Counted from the first letter of the stretch, positions 42,996-52,747 are shown. The stretch is 64,000 nucleotides of DNA from G965202915 sp965205955 (GCA_965205955.1 OZ242192.1:620001-684000); one strand, 5' to 3'. Made by a program: numbers and translations. Notes: generated by a model not told the origin, from the sequence alone.

Positions 42996-45098
42996 ATGAA
43001 GCCTGTTCATACAAACAAATATTTTTTACGAGGTCTTGCTGCTATCAAAAATATCGTAATAGGGGCCATTTCGATGACTTTGTCGATATTCTCTGTTACT
43101 ACCTATGCAGTTTCTCTCGATGACATAAGTTTTGCTCCACTGTCCGGCAACCGGGTTCAGATAAAGATGGATCTTTCCGAACCACTGTCGGTGGAACCAT
43201 TGAATTTTGCTATAGACAATCCTGCGCGTATTGCGCTCGATTTTCCGAATGTGACCTTGAATCTCGCTGATAAGAACCAGTCTATAGGCATAGGTGCGGC
43301 GCACAGTGTAGTTGCCGTTGAATCTTCCGACAGGACCCGTGTCGTATTGAATCTTGTCCAATCTGTGCTGTATGAGGTTGAGTTGCGGGACAGCAGTGTG
43401 CTGGTGATATTGGCTTCCGACGCCGGCAGTTCTTCTGCGCAGACGGATTTAAGGAAGGGTTCTATAGAGGATATTGATTTTCGGCGTGGAGAGGCTGGCG
43501 AGGGCAAAATCATTATTCGGCTCTCCGAAGTATCGACAGCGGTGAATATGAGTCAGGATGGCGGACAGATAATCGTTGACTTTCTCGGTGTGCAATTGCC
43601 CGAAGATCTCGACAGGAATCTGGATGTTACCGATTTCGCTACTCCGGTTAAAAATATCGATACCTCAGCCGATGGCAATAATGTTCGTATGATGATCTCT
43701 ACGGTGACTGAGCAGTATGATCATCTCGCATACCAAACGGATAAATTTTATACCCTTGAATTCAAGCCGGTGACCAAGGATGAGCTCGAAAAGCAAAAAA
43801 AAGAAAAATTTGGTTATACCGGGGAACGTCTGTCGTTGAATTTCCAGGATATCGAGGTTCGTGCAGTATTGCAGTTAATTGCCGATTTCACCGGATTTAA
43901 TTTAGTCTCCACTGACGCAGTTAGCGGCAACGTTACCCTGCGTCTTAAAAACGTTCCCTGGGACCAGGCGCTGGATATCATTCTTACCTCCAGGGGTTTG
44001 GCCAAGCGCCAGAATGGCAATGTCCTGTTGGTAGCGCCTCAGGAAGAGATCGCGGCGCGCGAAAGGCTGGAGCTTGAAGCAGCACAGCAAATAGAAGAAC
44101 TTGCCCCATTGCGCACTGAGTTTATACAGATTAATTATGCCGATGCGGCCGATATGGCTACGCTGATTCAGCAGTCCGGGGCAGGCGAGGCTAGTAATTT
44201 ATTATCCGACCACGGTACGGTCACCATTGATAACAGAACCAACATATTAATTGTTCAGGATATTGCCACCAGCCTGGCGACGATCAGAGCGTTGGTGGCA
44301 GAATTGGACATTCCGATCAGACAGGTTTTAATTGAATCCCGTATTGTGAATGCAAGTGAAACCTTCGCCAAGGATATAGGCGTGCGATTTGGTGCTAGTC
44401 GGAATACATTATATGGCAACAATACAGTTGTTATAGGCGGCACTACCGCGGGCAATCGGACTGGTTTGGGTGGTGAAGACGCGCAAGAAGGATTTGTAAC
44501 TGAGGACACCGCGGATTTGATAGTCAATTTGCCTGCTCCAACCGGCTCTCCCAGTATTGGTCTGGCGATAGGAAAAGTCGGGTCGAGGTTATTGCAGCTC
44601 GAATTATCCGCCCTGATCGCCGAAGGTCGGACTGAGGAAATTGCCAGCCCGCGCGTAATTACCGCCAACCAGAATGAGGCGATTATTGAGCAGGGTGTGC
44701 AGATCCCTTTTCAGGCGGCAACCTCCAGCGGGGCAACGTCGATTTCATTCCAGGATGCCACGTTGATGCTGCGTGTTACGCCGCAAATCACCCCGGATGA
44801 CCGGGTCCTGTTGGATCTGGAGGTGAATCAGAATTCAGTAGGCTCTCCCGCGGTACTGGGTACTCCGCCAATCAACGTCCGCTCCGTATCGACCCAGGTA
44901 TTGGTCAATAACGGTGAGACGGTAGTGCTTGGAGGCGTTTATACTGTAGATGATAGAACGACTATCAATCGCGTGCCTTTCTTCAGTGATCTTCCGTATG
45001 TAGGGTTTCTTTTCAGGAGAGATGACATCGATAATGAGAAACGGGAGTTATTGATTTTTGTCACTCCAAAAATCTTGAAGGACGGGTTGACGATATAG
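42996..45098 (+). CDS. pilQ: Type IV pilus secretin PilQ
   Basis: 700 residues from ATG 42996, which gives a signal peptide; an upstream frame opening inside pilP was rejected. Two AMIN domains (first near DDISFAPLSGNRVQIKMDL) bind peptidoglycan, an STN/N0 domain (LSLNFQDIEVRAVLQLIADF), N1 (RTEFIQINYADAADMATLI) and the C-terminal secretin pore (VGSRLLQLELSALIAEG; IASPRVITANQNEA; VLGGVYTVDD) follow. Forms the outer-membrane gate. Confidence 0.96.
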   Translation: MKPVHTNKYFLRGLAAIKNIVIGAISMTLSIFSVTTYAVSLDDISFAPLSGNRVQIKMDLSEPLSVEPLNFAIDNPARIALDFPNVTLNLADKNQSIGIGAAHSVVAVESSDRTRVVLNLVQSVLYEVELRDSSVLVILASDAGSSSAQTDLRKGSIEDIDFRRGEAGEGKIIIRLSEVSTAVNMSQDGGQIIVDFLGVQLPEDLDRNLDVTDFATPVKNIDTSADGNNVRMMISTVTEQYDHLAYQTDKFYTLEFKPVTKDELEKQKKEKFGYTGERLSLNFQDIEVRAVLQLIADFTGFNLVSTDAVSGNVTLRLKNVPWDQALDIILTSRGLAKRQNGNVLLVAPQEEIAARERLELEAAQQIEELAPLRTEFIQINYADAADMATLIQQSGAGEASNLLSDHGTVTIDNRTNILIVQDIATSLATIRALVAELDIPIRQVLIESRIVNASETFAKDIGVRFGASRNTLYGNNTVVIGGTTAGNRTGLGGEDAQEGFVTEDTADLIVNLPAPTGSPSIGLAIGKVGSRLLQLELSALIAEGRTEEIASPRVITANQNEAIIEQGVQIPFQAATSSGATSISFQDATLMLRVTPQITPDDRVLLDLEVNQNSVGSPAVLGTPPINVRSVSTQVLVNNGETVVLGGVYTVDDRTTINRVPFFSDLPYVGFLFRRDDIDNEKRELLIFVTPKILKDGLTI

Positions 45099-45191
45099 GT
45101 TTCGGTGTATCACTTGCTCGCGGAGGCCGTGGAAGGCAAGTGTGGAACAAAGCCGGAACCCGACGATGTGCGGCAATTTGACGCAGATATC

Positions 45192-45210
45192 CCTGCCTTG
45201 AGATGGCAGG
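45192..45210 (+). other. Hairpin in the pilQ-aroK gap
   Basis: CCTGCC and GGCAGG with a 7-nt loop in the 224-bp gap. There is no T tract after it, so it is not a standard intrinsic terminator. The rest of the gap shows nothing I can support. Confidence 0.35.
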
Positions 45211-45322
45211 AGCGCAATTCGGTTCATGGTTGACGCGGATGGATGCTGTCGCCGTACCGAATCCGATACCAGATAGTAGATTAATTATCTTATCTCACCG
45301 TCTGAAATAGTATTATTCAAAT

Positions 45323-45844
45323 GTGAAATCAGACTCTCCCAATATATTTCTTGTCGGTCCTATGGGTGTGGGCAAGACGACCATAGGCAAACGGCTTGCC
45401 GGAAAACTATCCAGGGAATTTTATGATAGTGACGCGGAAATTGAACAACAAACCGGGGCGGCGATCCCGCTCATATTCGAGATAGAAGGAGAACAGGGAT
45501 TCCGAAAACGTGAATCCGGGATAATTGCCGCACTGGTGAAAAAAAAATCAATTGTGCTCGCTACAGGCGGCGGGGCCGTGCTGGATGAGACGAATCGCCG
45601 GCGCTTAACGAAAAACGGTTTTGTAGTGTATTTAAGATCGGCCCCCGAGATATTGATGTCACGAACCAGAGGAGATAAGACGCGGCCGCTTTTGTCATCG
45701 TGCGATACTTTGGAAGCGGTAAAAGAGATCCTCGATCAAAGAGAGCCGCTGTACCGGGAACTTGCCGACTTGATAATAGAAACCGACCGGTTTGGCGTTA
45801 CCGGCATCGTAGATAAAATATGCGAGGTTTACCGCGCAAAATGA
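45323..45844 (+). CDS. aroK: Shikimate kinase AroK
   Basis: 173 residues. Walker A GPMGVGKTTIGKRLAGKL, shikimate-binding FYDSDAEIEQQTG, EGEQGFRKRE, and ATGGGAVLDETNR. The start is GTG with a weak ribosome site. Follows pilQ and overlaps aroB by four bases, the conserved pilQ-aroK-aroB order. Confidence 0.95.
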   Translation: MKSDSPNIFLVGPMGVGKTTIGKRLAGKLSREFYDSDAEIEQQTGAAIPLIFEIEGEQGFRKRESGIIAALVKKKSIVLATGGGAVLDETNRRRLTKNGFVVYLRSAPEILMSRTRGDKTRPLLSSCDTLEAVKEILDQREPLYRELADLIIETDRFGVTGIVDKICEVYRAK

Positions 45845-46932
45845 AACGTATCGAGATCGATCTTGGTGAACGAAGCTACCCCATTTATATTGGCGCTGAG
45901 GTCATCAACCTGGCGGATATATTTCAACGGCACACCAGAGGAAAGCAGGTTATGCTGGTTTCAAACGAGACCGTTGCCCCGATGTATATGGATAGCGTTG
46001 TGCGGCATTATGCCGGTTCTATTGTCAGGTCGATGGTTTTACCGGACGGCGAGCAATATAAATCCCTGGGATCTTTGGAGCGGATTATTGCCTGCCTGCT
46101 GGAAAACAAATTCAGCAGGAATTGCTGTCTGGTAGCATTAGGGGGAGGCGTTGTCGGCGATGTAACCGGGTTTGCCGCCGCCTGTTATCAGCGCGGCGTC
46201 GATTTTATCCAGGTACCGACAACATTGTTGGCGCAGGTTGACTCATCGGTTGGAGGCAAGACAGCCGTTAACCATGCGCTGGGAAAAAATATGATCGGCG
46301 CATTTCATCAACCCGTGGCGGTGATTGCCGATACCGGTATTTTAAGGAGTCTGCAGCAACGACAGTTGATCGCCGGCATGGCCGAAATAATAAAATACGG
46401 TCTGATCAGGGATGCTGAATTTTTTGACTGGCTTGATGACAATATCGAGGTCTTGTTGAATCGCGACCCTGATGCCCTGGCGTGGGCAATAGAGCGCTCA
46501 TGCATCAACAAGGTGCGGGTAGTGGAAGCAGATGAACGCGAATCCGGGCTGCGCGCCATTCTCAATTTTGGCCATACATTCGCTCATGCAATAGAAACCG
46601 CACTCGAGTATAAAGACTGGTTGCACGGAGAGGCGGTGGCATGCGGCATGTTCATGGCGATTGAATTATCGCATGCATCCGGCTGGCTCAGCGCACAAGA
46701 TGTCGCTAAGACACGGCAGATACTGGAACGAACCGGACTTCCCATCCGGCTGCCTGCCGGCATTACCAGCGAGCGCATGCTCGAATTGATGCAAGTGGAC
46801 AAAAAAGCCAGAGATGGAAAAATACACCTGGTATTGCTGAAGCAGATTGGCGAAGCTGTTGTTGCGTCGGACTATGACAAGGATAAATTGCTTGAGATGG
46901 TCAATAATTTTCCGCGGGCTGAGGAGCATTAG
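45841..46932 (+). CDS. aroB: 3-dehydroquinate synthase AroB
   Basis: 363 residues from the ATG at 45841 within the aroK stop (ATGA). NAD-binding ALGGGVVGDVTGFAAA, PTTLLAQVDSSVGGKTAVNH, and metal ligands around NFGHTFAHAIE and HGEAVACG. Second enzyme of the shikimate pathway. Confidence 0.96.
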   Translation: MKRIEIDLGERSYPIYIGAEVINLADIFQRHTRGKQVMLVSNETVAPMYMDSVVRHYAGSIVRSMVLPDGEQYKSLGSLERIIACLLENKFSRNCCLVALGGGVVGDVTGFAAACYQRGVDFIQVPTTLLAQVDSSVGGKTAVNHALGKNMIGAFHQPVAVIADTGILRSLQQRQLIAGMAEIIKYGLIRDAEFFDWLDDNIEVLLNRDPDALAWAIERSCINKVRVVEADERESGLRAILNFGHTFAHAIETALEYKDWLHGEAVACGMFMAIELSHASGWLSAQDVAKTRQILERTGLPIRLPAGITSERMLELMQVDKKARDGKIHLVLLKQIGEAVVASDYDKDKLLEMVNNFPRAEEH

Positions 46933-46935
46933 CCG

Positions 46936-48057
46936 GTGTCCGGCCTAGCCAGATATGCCGCCTGGCCCCAGAGCTCCAGAGGGCGTTTGCATGAAGAATC
47001 ACAAAGCGACTACCGCGATGATTATCAGCGCGATCGAGACCGCATCATTCATTCGTCCGCGTTTCGCCGTCTGGAATACAAGACCCAGGTATTTCTGAAT
47101 CATGAAGGGGATATGTATCGCACCCGATTGACGCATTCGATAGAAGTGGCCCAGATAGGCAGGACAATTGCCAGAGCCTTGTCGTTAAATGAGGATCTAA
47201 CGGAAGCGATATGCCTTGCGCATGATCTCGGTCATACACCTTTTGGTCATGCCGGCCAGGATGCCCTGAATGAAGGCATGGCCGAATTTGACGGTTTTGA
47301 ACATAATCTGCAGTCGTTGAGAATAGTGGACGTGCTGGAAGAAAAATACGCCAGGTTTCCAGGCTTGAATTTGACCTTTGAAACACGGGAAGGAGTGCTG
47401 AAACATTGCTCGAGAAACAACGCAAAATCACTGGGTGAGATAGGGGAAAGATTCCTTATGAAGCGGCAGCCCGGATTGGAAGCCCAGATCGCTGATATTG
47501 CCGATCAAATCGCCTACAATAATCACGATGTTGATGACGGGCTGCGATCCGAATTGATCGGTTTTGAACAATTGTCGGAATGTATGCTTTTCAGGCGGCA
47601 TTATCAGGACGTCAAACAGACCTGGCCCGATCTGTCTCCGGCACGGATACGGCATGAAGTAGTACGGCGCATGATTAACCAACAGGTCGGCGACTTGATT
47701 GAGACCAGTCAAAAAAATATCGCTGAAAGCGGTCCCGCTGATATTGAAGCAATTAGAGCCTCCGCTCATCCAATGATTGGCATGAGCGATGCCGGGCACA
47801 GGATGAACCTGGAATTAAAGCAATTCCTCCGAAAAAACCTGTACCGGCACGCGCATATAGATGCAATGACCGAAAGGGCGAAAAAAATGGTCAAGACCTT
47901 ATTTGAGTACTATATGGATCACCCCGACCGGATCCCAAAAGCCAATATCGATGCCGGGAATGAAAATAACACACCCAGAAGAATAGCGGATTATATCGCG
48001 GGCATGACCGACCGGTTCGCGATCGCCCAATTTGAAAAAATCCATTCACCGGACTAA
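46936..48057 (+). CDS. dgt: dGTP triphosphohydrolase-like protein
   Basis: 373-residue HD-domain dNTPase of the short Dgt class. Motifs: RDRIIHSSAFRRLEYKTQVF, LTHSIEVAQIGR, the HD pair in CLAHDLGHTPFGHAGQ and IADIADQIAYNNHDVDDGL. Controls dNTP pools. GTG start 3 bp after aroB. Confidence 0.93.
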   Translation: MSGLARYAAWPQSSRGRLHEESQSDYRDDYQRDRDRIIHSSAFRRLEYKTQVFLNHEGDMYRTRLTHSIEVAQIGRTIARALSLNEDLTEAICLAHDLGHTPFGHAGQDALNEGMAEFDGFEHNLQSLRIVDVLEEKYARFPGLNLTFETREGVLKHCSRNNAKSLGEIGERFLMKRQPGLEAQIADIADQIAYNNHDVDDGLRSELIGFEQLSECMLFRRHYQDVKQTWPDLSPARIRHEVVRRMINQQVGDLIETSQKNIAESGPADIEAIRASAHPMIGMSDAGHRMNLELKQFLRKNLYRHAHIDAMTERAKKMVKTLFEYYMDHPDRIPKANIDAGNENNTPRRIADYIAGMTDRFAIAQFEKIHSPD

Positions 48058-48105
48058 TCATATGTTACCTATCCGTAAATTATGCAGATTTATTAGGCTG
48101 CTTCG

Positions 48106-49197
48106 ATGTCAATAATCAAGCCCCGCGAGCATATCCTCGATATCCCTTTATATATTCCCGGCGGTGACATTCCCGGAGTAGATAATCCCGTCAGGCTTGC
48201 ATCCAATGAATCGCCTCTGGGTCCAAGCCCGGCGGCGGTCAAGGCCTTTCATGCGACCGCCGACGTGCTGGCGCGCTACCCGGATAGCGCATGTACTGAT
48301 CTACGCCGCGCCCTTGCAGAGCAGCACCAACTGGATTTTGCACAGATCACCTGTGCCAACGGCTCAGAGCAGCTGATCGACCTACTGGCGCGGGGTTATT
48401 CCGGCCCGACCGACGAAGTCATTTTCACCGAGCATGCCTTTATTGCCTATCGCATTGCCACCCAGGCCAGCGGGGCAACCCCTGTGGCGGTCTCCGAAAA
48501 ACACTACACTGCCGATGTCGATCTGATTCTGTCAAAAATCAGCGCGCGGACCCGCATTGTATTTCTTGCCAATCCGAATAATCCCACAGGCACCTTCCTG
48601 AAAAAGGAAGAGATCTATCGTTTACGCGAAAGCCTGCCGGTGAATATTCTGCTGGTGATCGATGCCGCCTACAGTGAGTATGTTACCCATTCAGACTACA
48701 GCGCCTGTCACCCGCTGGCCAGTGAGTCGGATGGCAATACCGTTGTGCTGCATACCTTCTCGAAGATTTACGGCCTTGCCGCATTGCGTGTCGGGTGGAT
48801 GGTGTCCAATCCGGATATTGCCGGTGTATTGGAGCGGATAAAAGGTGTATTTTCAGTCTGCAGACCGGCACAAGCCGCCGCCATTGCCGCACTACTGGAT
48901 GAGGAGTATACCCGCAGGGCGCAAGCACACAACCATAAATGGCTGCCATGGCTGCGCATCGAGCTCGAACGCATAGGGCTTGAAACCAGCCCCAGCCTGG
49001 GCAACTTTTTACTGATTCATTTTTCCTCCCCGGAGCAGTCCCAGGGTGCAGATCATTATCTGCGCCGGCAGGGGATCATCGTCCGCCCCGTTGCAGGCTA
49101 CGGATTACCGCAATGCCTGCGGGTTTCCGTTGGCCTGGAGCATGAAAACCGAAAATTGACGGCCCTGTTGGCTGAATTTTTGACCCGCCGGGGATAA
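48106..49197 (+). CDS. hisC: Histidinol-phosphate aminotransferase HisC
   Basis: 363-residue fold-type I PLP enzyme. LASNESPLGPSPAAVKAF, ITCANGSEQLIDLLARGY, NPNNPTGTFL, IDAAYSEYV and the Schiff-base lysine in LHTFSKIYGLAALRVGW are intact. Histidine synthesis; possibly also aromatic transamination given the aroKB neighbours, which is inference. Confidence 0.93.
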   Translation: MSIIKPREHILDIPLYIPGGDIPGVDNPVRLASNESPLGPSPAAVKAFHATADVLARYPDSACTDLRRALAEQHQLDFAQITCANGSEQLIDLLARGYSGPTDEVIFTEHAFIAYRIATQASGATPVAVSEKHYTADVDLILSKISARTRIVFLANPNNPTGTFLKKEEIYRLRESLPVNILLVIDAAYSEYVTHSDYSACHPLASESDGNTVVLHTFSKIYGLAALRVGWMVSNPDIAGVLERIKGVFSVCRPAQAAAIAALLDEEYTRRAQAHNHKWLPWLRIELERIGLETSPSLGNFLLIHFSSPEQSQGADHYLRRQGIIVRPVAGYGLPQCLRVSVGLEHENRKLTALLAEFLTRRG

Positions 49198-49251
49198 GTC
49201 AGGTATAAACATATTGAATTTGGCAGGCGGCTTTTTGTCCGATCACAAACA

Positions 49252-49281
49252 TTGATTACCGATGCGGGGATCGCCTATACT
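49252..49281 (+). promoter_or_regulatory. Candidate sigma70 promoter upstream of tRNA-Phe
   Basis: TTGATT, an 18-bp spacer and TATACT. It lies about 170 bp before the tRNA, so a leader would have to be processed off. The interval 49282-49459 shows no supported gene. Confidence 0.4.
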
Positions 49282-49459
49282 GCAAGCATGAGTGGGGAGC
49301 TCAAACAAAAAACTCCTGACGGTGGCTGATTAACCATGCCGGCGGGATGGAAGAGAATACACAAACTGCTGCTCCGCTTCATGCCCGGGGACCCGCTTCC
49401 CCCTAGTTGTTGTTCCCGGTCACGGTCTTCCGGATTCGAATGGCAGTGATGCAAGAGAA

Positions 49460-49535
49460 GGCCAGGTAGCTCAGTCGGTAGAGCAGGGGACTGAAAATCC
49501 CTGTGTCGGCAGTTCAACTCTGTCCCTGGCCACCA
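49460..49535 (+). tRNA. tRNA-Phe (GAA)
   Basis: 76-nt cloverleaf with encoded CCA. Acceptor GGCCAGG pairs with CCTGGCC; the anticodon loop CTGAAAA gives GAA; the T stem and loop are GGCAG-TTCAACT-CTGTC. It resembles E. coli tRNA-Phe through the D and anticodon arms. The dacB gene ends 3 bp downstream on the opposite strand. Confidence 0.97.
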
Positions 49536-49538
49536 TTA

Positions 49539-50987
49539 CTATTGCTTGTTATACAGCCACAGCAGGATCTCGTCCTGTACCGATGTCCCGGTTCCCCTGT
49601 GGATGTTTTTATGATTCTGCAATGAGACAAGAATATAATTTTTATTGCTTTTACTTGTTACATAACCCGCCATGGCCCTGACATTATTGATGATACCGGT
49701 TTTGATCCGCGCGCTACCGGGGGGCACCTTGCCTCCGCTCAGCCTCTTCTTCATGGTTCCATCCATGCCGAGCAGGGGAAGCGATGCAAAAAACTCCGGT
49801 TGATACCGGCTGTTCAACGCATGTCGTAAAATCTCCGCCAGGGTGCGCGCTGAAATCCGCGCCTTGCGCGACAGCCCGGAACCATTCTCGATAACCAATT
49901 CGCGCGCCGGGATCCCAATATCATTCAGCCAGTCCGATATGACTCTCCTACCCGCAATTTTGCTGCCAACCGCAAATTTCTCCTTGCCGATAGTCAGCAA
50001 CAATTGCCGGGCCATCACGTTATTACTGAGCTTGTTAATGTGGACGATAACTTCACGCAATGGCTTTGAAGGTACGGTATAAAAAGGAGAAGAGGCGCCT
50101 ATCGATGTCTTGCCGAGCTTGCCGCTAATGGTTCCACCCATCCCTTCCCATAAAGACTTGAATACACCAAATATATAATCATCATTGGTCAATACCACCC
50201 GCAATAAATTCTGACTGCCGCATCTGTACGGGTATTTATCCTTGAACTCAACGGTTGTCAGGGAGCTTTGCCGCGACACCTTGAAATTGATATGGCTATG
50301 TTTTCCCCGGCAAGGGCCGTTCACAAGTTGCAGTCTATTTTTTATCTGCAAGTTCGATGCGGGTGGATCGGCATAAATATGCACCTTATTTTTCATAGGA
50401 ACGAAATGGAATTGATGAGCGCGAAAATTCAACAGCGCCGGGTGAGGCAGGGTGTTATAAACACGATAAGGTCTATTATCGAAATCTGCCGGCGAAGCTG
50501 TTTCAGGCTTGAATAATCCATCATCGATCAAGAGATCGCCATTGATATGCGTCAATCCCCGGTTTCGCAACGTAAATAATAAATGCCAGAACGTCTCTTT
50601 GACCAGAAGCGGATCGCCACCGCCTTTGATAATCAAGTCGCCGTTCAAAGTGCCGTTTTTAATCTTTCCATTGAAATAAATAGAAGTTTCCCAGGTGTAA
50701 TTCGGCGCCAGCAATTGCAAGCCGGCATAGGTGGTCAATAGTTTGATCACCGAGGCCGGGGTGCGGGGGGTGTCGCTATTTATAGATAGCAGCGGCTGGG
50801 AAGCGCCATATTCCTGAATATAAAGACTGAGTGAATTCTCCGGCAATCCATGCCTGGCAAGTATTTGCCTTACCGGCTTCGGCAACTGCCCTACATCATC
50901 GGCGGCGTACGCACACGTCGATGCGCAGGCGATCAAACAAAACCGGAAAATCAGCCGACCCGCACGACTGAATTGCAAATGAAGCAA
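49539..50987 (-). CDS. dacB: D-alanyl-D-alanine carboxypeptidase/endopeptidase (PBP4, DacB)
   Basis: 482-residue class C low-molecular-mass PBP. Signal peptide at the N-terminus (FRFCLIACASTCAYA), SxxK in PASVIKLLTTYAG, SxN-like NGSGLSRKARIS region and KTG in RIKTGIINNVRAMAGY. The long insert between SxxK and SxN matches DacB. Trims or cuts peptidoglycan cross-links in the periplasm. Confidence 0.94.
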   Translation of the reverse strand: MLHLQFSRAGRLIFRFCLIACASTCAYAADDVGQLPKPVRQILARHGLPENSLSLYIQEYGASQPLLSINSDTPRTPASVIKLLTTYAGLQLLAPNYTWETSIYFNGKIKNGTLNGDLIIKGGGDPLLVKETFWHLLFTLRNRGLTHINGDLLIDDGLFKPETASPADFDNRPYRVYNTLPHPALLNFRAHQFHFVPMKNKVHIYADPPASNLQIKNRLQLVNGPCRGKHSHINFKVSRQSSLTTVEFKDKYPYRCGSQNLLRVVLTNDDYIFGVFKSLWEGMGGTISGKLGKTSIGASSPFYTVPSKPLREVIVHINKLSNNVMARQLLLTIGKEKFAVGSKIAGRRVISDWLNDIGIPARELVIENGSGLSRKARISARTLAEILRHALNSRYQPEFFASLPLLGMDGTMKKRLSGGKVPPGSARIKTGIINNVRAMAGYVTSKSNKNYILVSLQNHKNIHRGTGTSVQDEILLWLYNKQ

Positions 50988-51317
50988 ATACGCACCTCGA
51001 TATTAAAATTGTTTCTGAAACAGTGTGGAATGATCAGACACGGTGATCACGTTTTCAACGCACAACACAACCATGACCCCTTATCCATTGGCATCATTTT
51101 ACTATTTCATTAAAACTAAAGGAAACTCTGAATAATTCAATTCACTTATAATATGCCGGATCGACCGGAGACAGGCAGAATGGGGCAACGAAAAAATCCA
51201 AGAAACAGCCCACGGCCTGATTACCAGATATGGAGTGTTCGCAAGCCCTCTGCATAAATTCAAATTTACGTCTACCTGTGACAGAATCAAAAAGTAAATT
51301 CAAAGGAGGAAAAAGCA
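50988..51317. other. 330-bp interval: dacB upstream region and IS-end-like sequence
   Basis: The left third contains the dacB upstream region, with TGATCA repeated around 51031-51048. From 51121 the sequence resembles the left end of the IS5-family element found at 52683 (separate entry). A near-perfect ribosome site (AAAGGAGG) at the right edge belongs to the MetX-like gene. No gene is supported. Confidence 0.5.
51121..51160 (+). mobile_element. Possible solo left end of an IS5-family element
   Basis: The segment starting GGAAACTCTGAATAATTC parallels GGCAACTCTGATTTATTG at the left end of the complete element at 52683, and both continue to a TTATAATA sequence about 25-30 bp inside. No transposase follows, so this would be a relic. 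The TATAAT at 51147-51152 could serve the downstream MetX-like gene. Confidence 0.4.
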
Positions 51318-52370
51318 ATGACAGCAAATGCGTACTATACACAAGACAACCACGGACCTTATCAAATTCACGACATAGGTGATTTCCCCTTGGAAAATGG
51401 CGGCGCTATTCGCGGTTGCAAACTCGCGTATGCCACGTTCGGCAAACTCAATGCCGCCAGGGATAACGCAATTCTGGTTCCCACCTGGTATTCCGGGACA
51501 AGCAAAATCATGGAGCAGGTTTATGTCGGCACAGGACATGCGCTTGACCCCGACAAGTACTTTATTATTATCATCAATCAAATAGGCAACGGACTGTCCA
51601 GTTCTCCGCATAACACACCCTTTCCCCATGGCATGGGAAATTTTCCACAGGTGCGCATTGGCGATGACGTACGCGCCCAGCATAAGCTGATCACCGAGAA
51701 ATTTGGCATTGAAACCCTTGCCTTGGTCGTGGGCGGATCAATGGGCGCCCAACAAACCTATGAATGGGCGGTTCGCTACCCCGACGTAGTGAAACGCGCC
51801 GCGCCAATTGCCGGGACGGCCAAGAACACGACGCATGACTTTCTCTATACGCAAACTCTAATGGATGCGATCACCTCTGATCCTGCCTGGGATGGCGGGT
51901 TCTATAAAAATTCAAATGATGTCCATTGCGGATTGCGACGGCATGCAATGATCTGGGCGGTCATGGGCTGGAGCACCGAGTTCTTCAAAAAAGAACGCTG
52001 GCTTGCCCTGGGTTGTCACTCCATGCAGGACTTCATCACCGGCTTTATGGAGGCCTATTTTGGCGTGATGGACCCCAATAATCTATTGCGCATGGCCTGG
52101 AAATGGCAGCGCGGCGACGTAAGCCGCAACACCGGAGGCAATCTGCAAGAGGCGCTGGGGCGGATCAAGGCTAAAGTCTATGTTATGCCTATCAATGAAG
52201 ACATGTTCTTCCCGCCGAGGGATTGCAAGGCGGAACAGGAAATGATCCCCAATAGCGAATACCGGGAAATAAAGAGCATTGACGGTCATCTGGCCTTGTT
52301 CGGCACTGATGCAGACTACATTGGCCAGGTTGATGCCGCATTGAATGAATTGCTCGCCGTTACGGTGTAA
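51318..52370 (+). CDS. MetX-like alpha/beta-hydrolase (homoserine O-acetyltransferase family)
   Basis: 350-residue alpha/beta-hydrolase. Nucleophile elbow VVGGSMGAQQTYEWA, the acid in INEDMFFPPRD and the catalytic histidine in DGHLALFG form the triad; INQIGNGLSSSPHN is the oxyanion-side segment. Family members acetylate or succinylate homoserine or serine, but a divergent subgroup with the IIINQIGNG variant acts as esterases or acyltransferases of unknown substrate. No met or cys gene is adjacent, so I do not call it metX. An AAAGGAGG site 8 bp before ATG predicts strong translation. Confidence 0.8.
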   Translation: MTANAYYTQDNHGPYQIHDIGDFPLENGGAIRGCKLAYATFGKLNAARDNAILVPTWYSGTSKIMEQVYVGTGHALDPDKYFIIIINQIGNGLSSSPHNTPFPHGMGNFPQVRIGDDVRAQHKLITEKFGIETLALVVGGSMGAQQTYEWAVRYPDVVKRAAPIAGTAKNTTHDFLYTQTLMDAITSDPAWDGGFYKNSNDVHCGLRRHAMIWAVMGWSTEFFKKERWLALGCHSMQDFITGFMEAYFGVMDPNNLLRMAWKWQRGDVSRNTGGNLQEALGRIKAKVYVMPINEDMFFPPRDCKAEQEMIPNSEYREIKSIDGHLALFGTDADYIGQVDAALNELLAVTV

Positions 52371-52747
52371 GCCAAAGCTCGTTACCGGGGGTTGAAAAAG
52401 AATGCGACTCGATTATTGATTGCCTGTGGATCGGTGGATCTGTACATGGCGTGACGGCGATTTTTTGTTTTGGGCAAATAGCTCTGTTAGGCAGCCTGAA
52501 ATATAGACGAAGCTATTACATTGCCCATCTGTGTAGCTAAAACAGGAGGCACTGCATTACCCACCTGTGTGAATGGGCGAGCTGTTGCCCCAACAAAAAT
52601 ATAGTCATCAGGGGATGTTTGGAGATGCGCACATTCTCTCACGCCAAGTGTTCCAAGTATTTCTGGGGAATGATATACTTAAGGCAACTCTGATTTATTG
52701 CCATAATCGTTTATAATACAAGAAATCATTATCAGAGGCTGAATTCC
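52371..52747. other. Interval between MetX-like gene and transposase
   Basis: The 377 bp hold the methyltransferase relic (52487-52678), one copy of the TTAA target duplication (52679-52682) and the left end of the IS5-family element (52683-52747, inverted repeat and transposase leader). Positions 52371-52486 contain nothing I can support. Confidence 0.7.
52487..52678 (-). pseudogene. C-terminal relic of a cytosine-5 DNA methyltransferase
   Basis: A 63-codon open stretch ending in a natural stop translates to the last part of a Dcm-type enzyme: motif IX GVRECAHLQTSPDDYIF and motif X TQVGNAVPPVLATQMG. A TAA falls immediately upstream at the TTAA insertion site, and no methyltransferase sequence continues on the far side of the IS, so truncation predates or is independent of the IS. 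It is distinct in sequence from the intact methyltransferase at 56028. Confidence 0.85.

Noticed and set aside
45192..45210. Intrinsic terminator after pilQ
   Set aside because: The hairpin is not followed by a T tract.
49460..49535. tRNA-Phe as integration site of the accessory region
   Set aside because: No integrase is present and I saw no second copy of the tRNA 3' end further right; core gene dacB lies between.
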